The notes beneath the pieces were generated by a model, which saw only the letters and a list, made by a program, of their open reading frames with translations, was not told the origin of the DNA and did not search any database. DNA of 5,680 bases, taken from positions 1-5,680 of the forward strand of contig SLIH01000322.1 of assembly GCA_007135745.1 (NCBI GenBank). Reading direction: 5' to 3'. Source of the stretch: Halomonas sp. Lineage in GTDB: Bacteria > Pseudomonadota > Gammaproteobacteria > Pseudomonadales > Oleiphilaceae. Positions 5,560 to 5,680 of this stretch are shown piece after piece. Both the position numbers and the translations under genes were made by a program. How positions within the stretch are numbered: position 1 is the first letter of the stretch; each line of letters starts with the position of its first letter.

Positions 5560-5609
5560 CGGTATAAGGCAATACCCCCTGTTGAACAGGGGCTGACAAT
5601 CAGGTTTCT

Positions 5610-5680
5610 GGAGAGGTGTCCGAGCGGTCGAAGGAGCACGCCTGGAAAGCGTGTGTACGTCCTGCGTACCGAGGGTTCGA
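5610..5680 (+). tRNA. tRNA-Ser(GGA), second copy, cut by window end
   Basis: These 71 nt are identical to the first 71 nt of the copy at 5377, with the same anticodon GGA and variable arm, and reach TTCGA of the T loop at the last base of the window. Whether it continues as a normal tRNA (ATCCCTC..., CCTCTCC, CCA) or meets the same insert cannot be seen. It is the better candidate for the functional gene simply because no defect is visible. Upstream bases also resemble those of copy one (CAG then a T-rich run just before GGAGAGG), suggesting the duplication extends slightly 5'. Confidence 0.75.

Larger units (their letters stand above)
5377..5680 (+). repeat. Direct repeat of the tRNA-Ser 5' portion (71 nt, two copies 233 bp apart)
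   Basis: Bases 5377-5447 and 5610-5680 are identical over all 71 positions. Between them lie the hairpin insert, the 3' tRNA remnant and a 68-bp hairpin-rich linker, with no protein-coding sequence. The 97-bp stretch between cheR and the first copy also holds no gene. The identity indicates recent duplication or ongoing gene conversion. Confidence 0.85.

Noticed and set aside
5452..5592. CRISPR array
   Set aside because: The hairpins differ in sequence and spacing; there are no regularly spaced identical short repeats.
5312..5596. Small open frames across the tRNA-Ser region
   Set aside because: They translate tRNA and hairpin sequence. This is a common source of false genes, and no ribosome-binding site supports them.

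Overview
The window looks like chromosomal DNA of a Marinobacter-like marine gammaproteobacterium. This rests on the moderately high G+C, the flgN-flgM-flgA / cheV-cheR flagellar layout known from Pseudomonas relatives, clear sigma-28 and sigma-54 flagellar promoters, and a gammaproteobacterial tRNA-Ser(GGA). The genus is inferred from memory of gene order and protein flavour, not from a search.

Layout, left to right. (1) At 1-660 on the minus strand is the N-terminal two thirds or less of a FAD-dependent oxidoreductase resembling the C-terminal half of MnmC (tRNA wobble-uridine modification). (2) A short divergent intergenic region at 661-790 holds a near-perfect inverted repeat. (3) At 791-1570 on the plus strand lies an unusual protein: an N-terminal MshEN-type c-di-GMP-binding domain, then a membrane or export segment, then a probably exported tail. 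(4) A bidirectional hairpin at 1579-1605 separates it from the convergent minus-strand unit flgM-flgN (1613-2428), which is driven by a textbook FliA promoter at 2466-2492. (5) flgA (2621-3352, minus) lies upstream of that and has its own sigma-54-type promoter at 3445-3460. (6) cheV and cheR (3482-5279, plus) are transcribed divergently from flgA. (7) The last 400 bases have no protein gene. They hold two identical 71-nt 5' portions of tRNA-Ser(GGA), 233 bp apart. The first is broken in its T loop by 81 nt of GC-rich hairpins, and the second runs off the window edge at the same tRNA position.

How the genes work together: FlgA helps assemble the flagellar P-ring. FlgM holds back sigma-28 until the hook is complete, and FlgN escorts the hook-filament junction proteins. 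CheV and CheR tune chemoreceptor signalling (coupling plus phospho-adaptation, and receptor methylation). The visible promoters fit a sigma-54 then sigma-28 flagellar hierarchy, with FlgM made from a promoter used by the sigma factor it inhibits. The MshEN protein beside this cluster could link c-di-GMP level to something at the envelope, but that is inference.

The two things most worth a second look are the MshEN/membrane/exported hybrid protein and the interrupted, repeated tRNA-Ser at the right edge.
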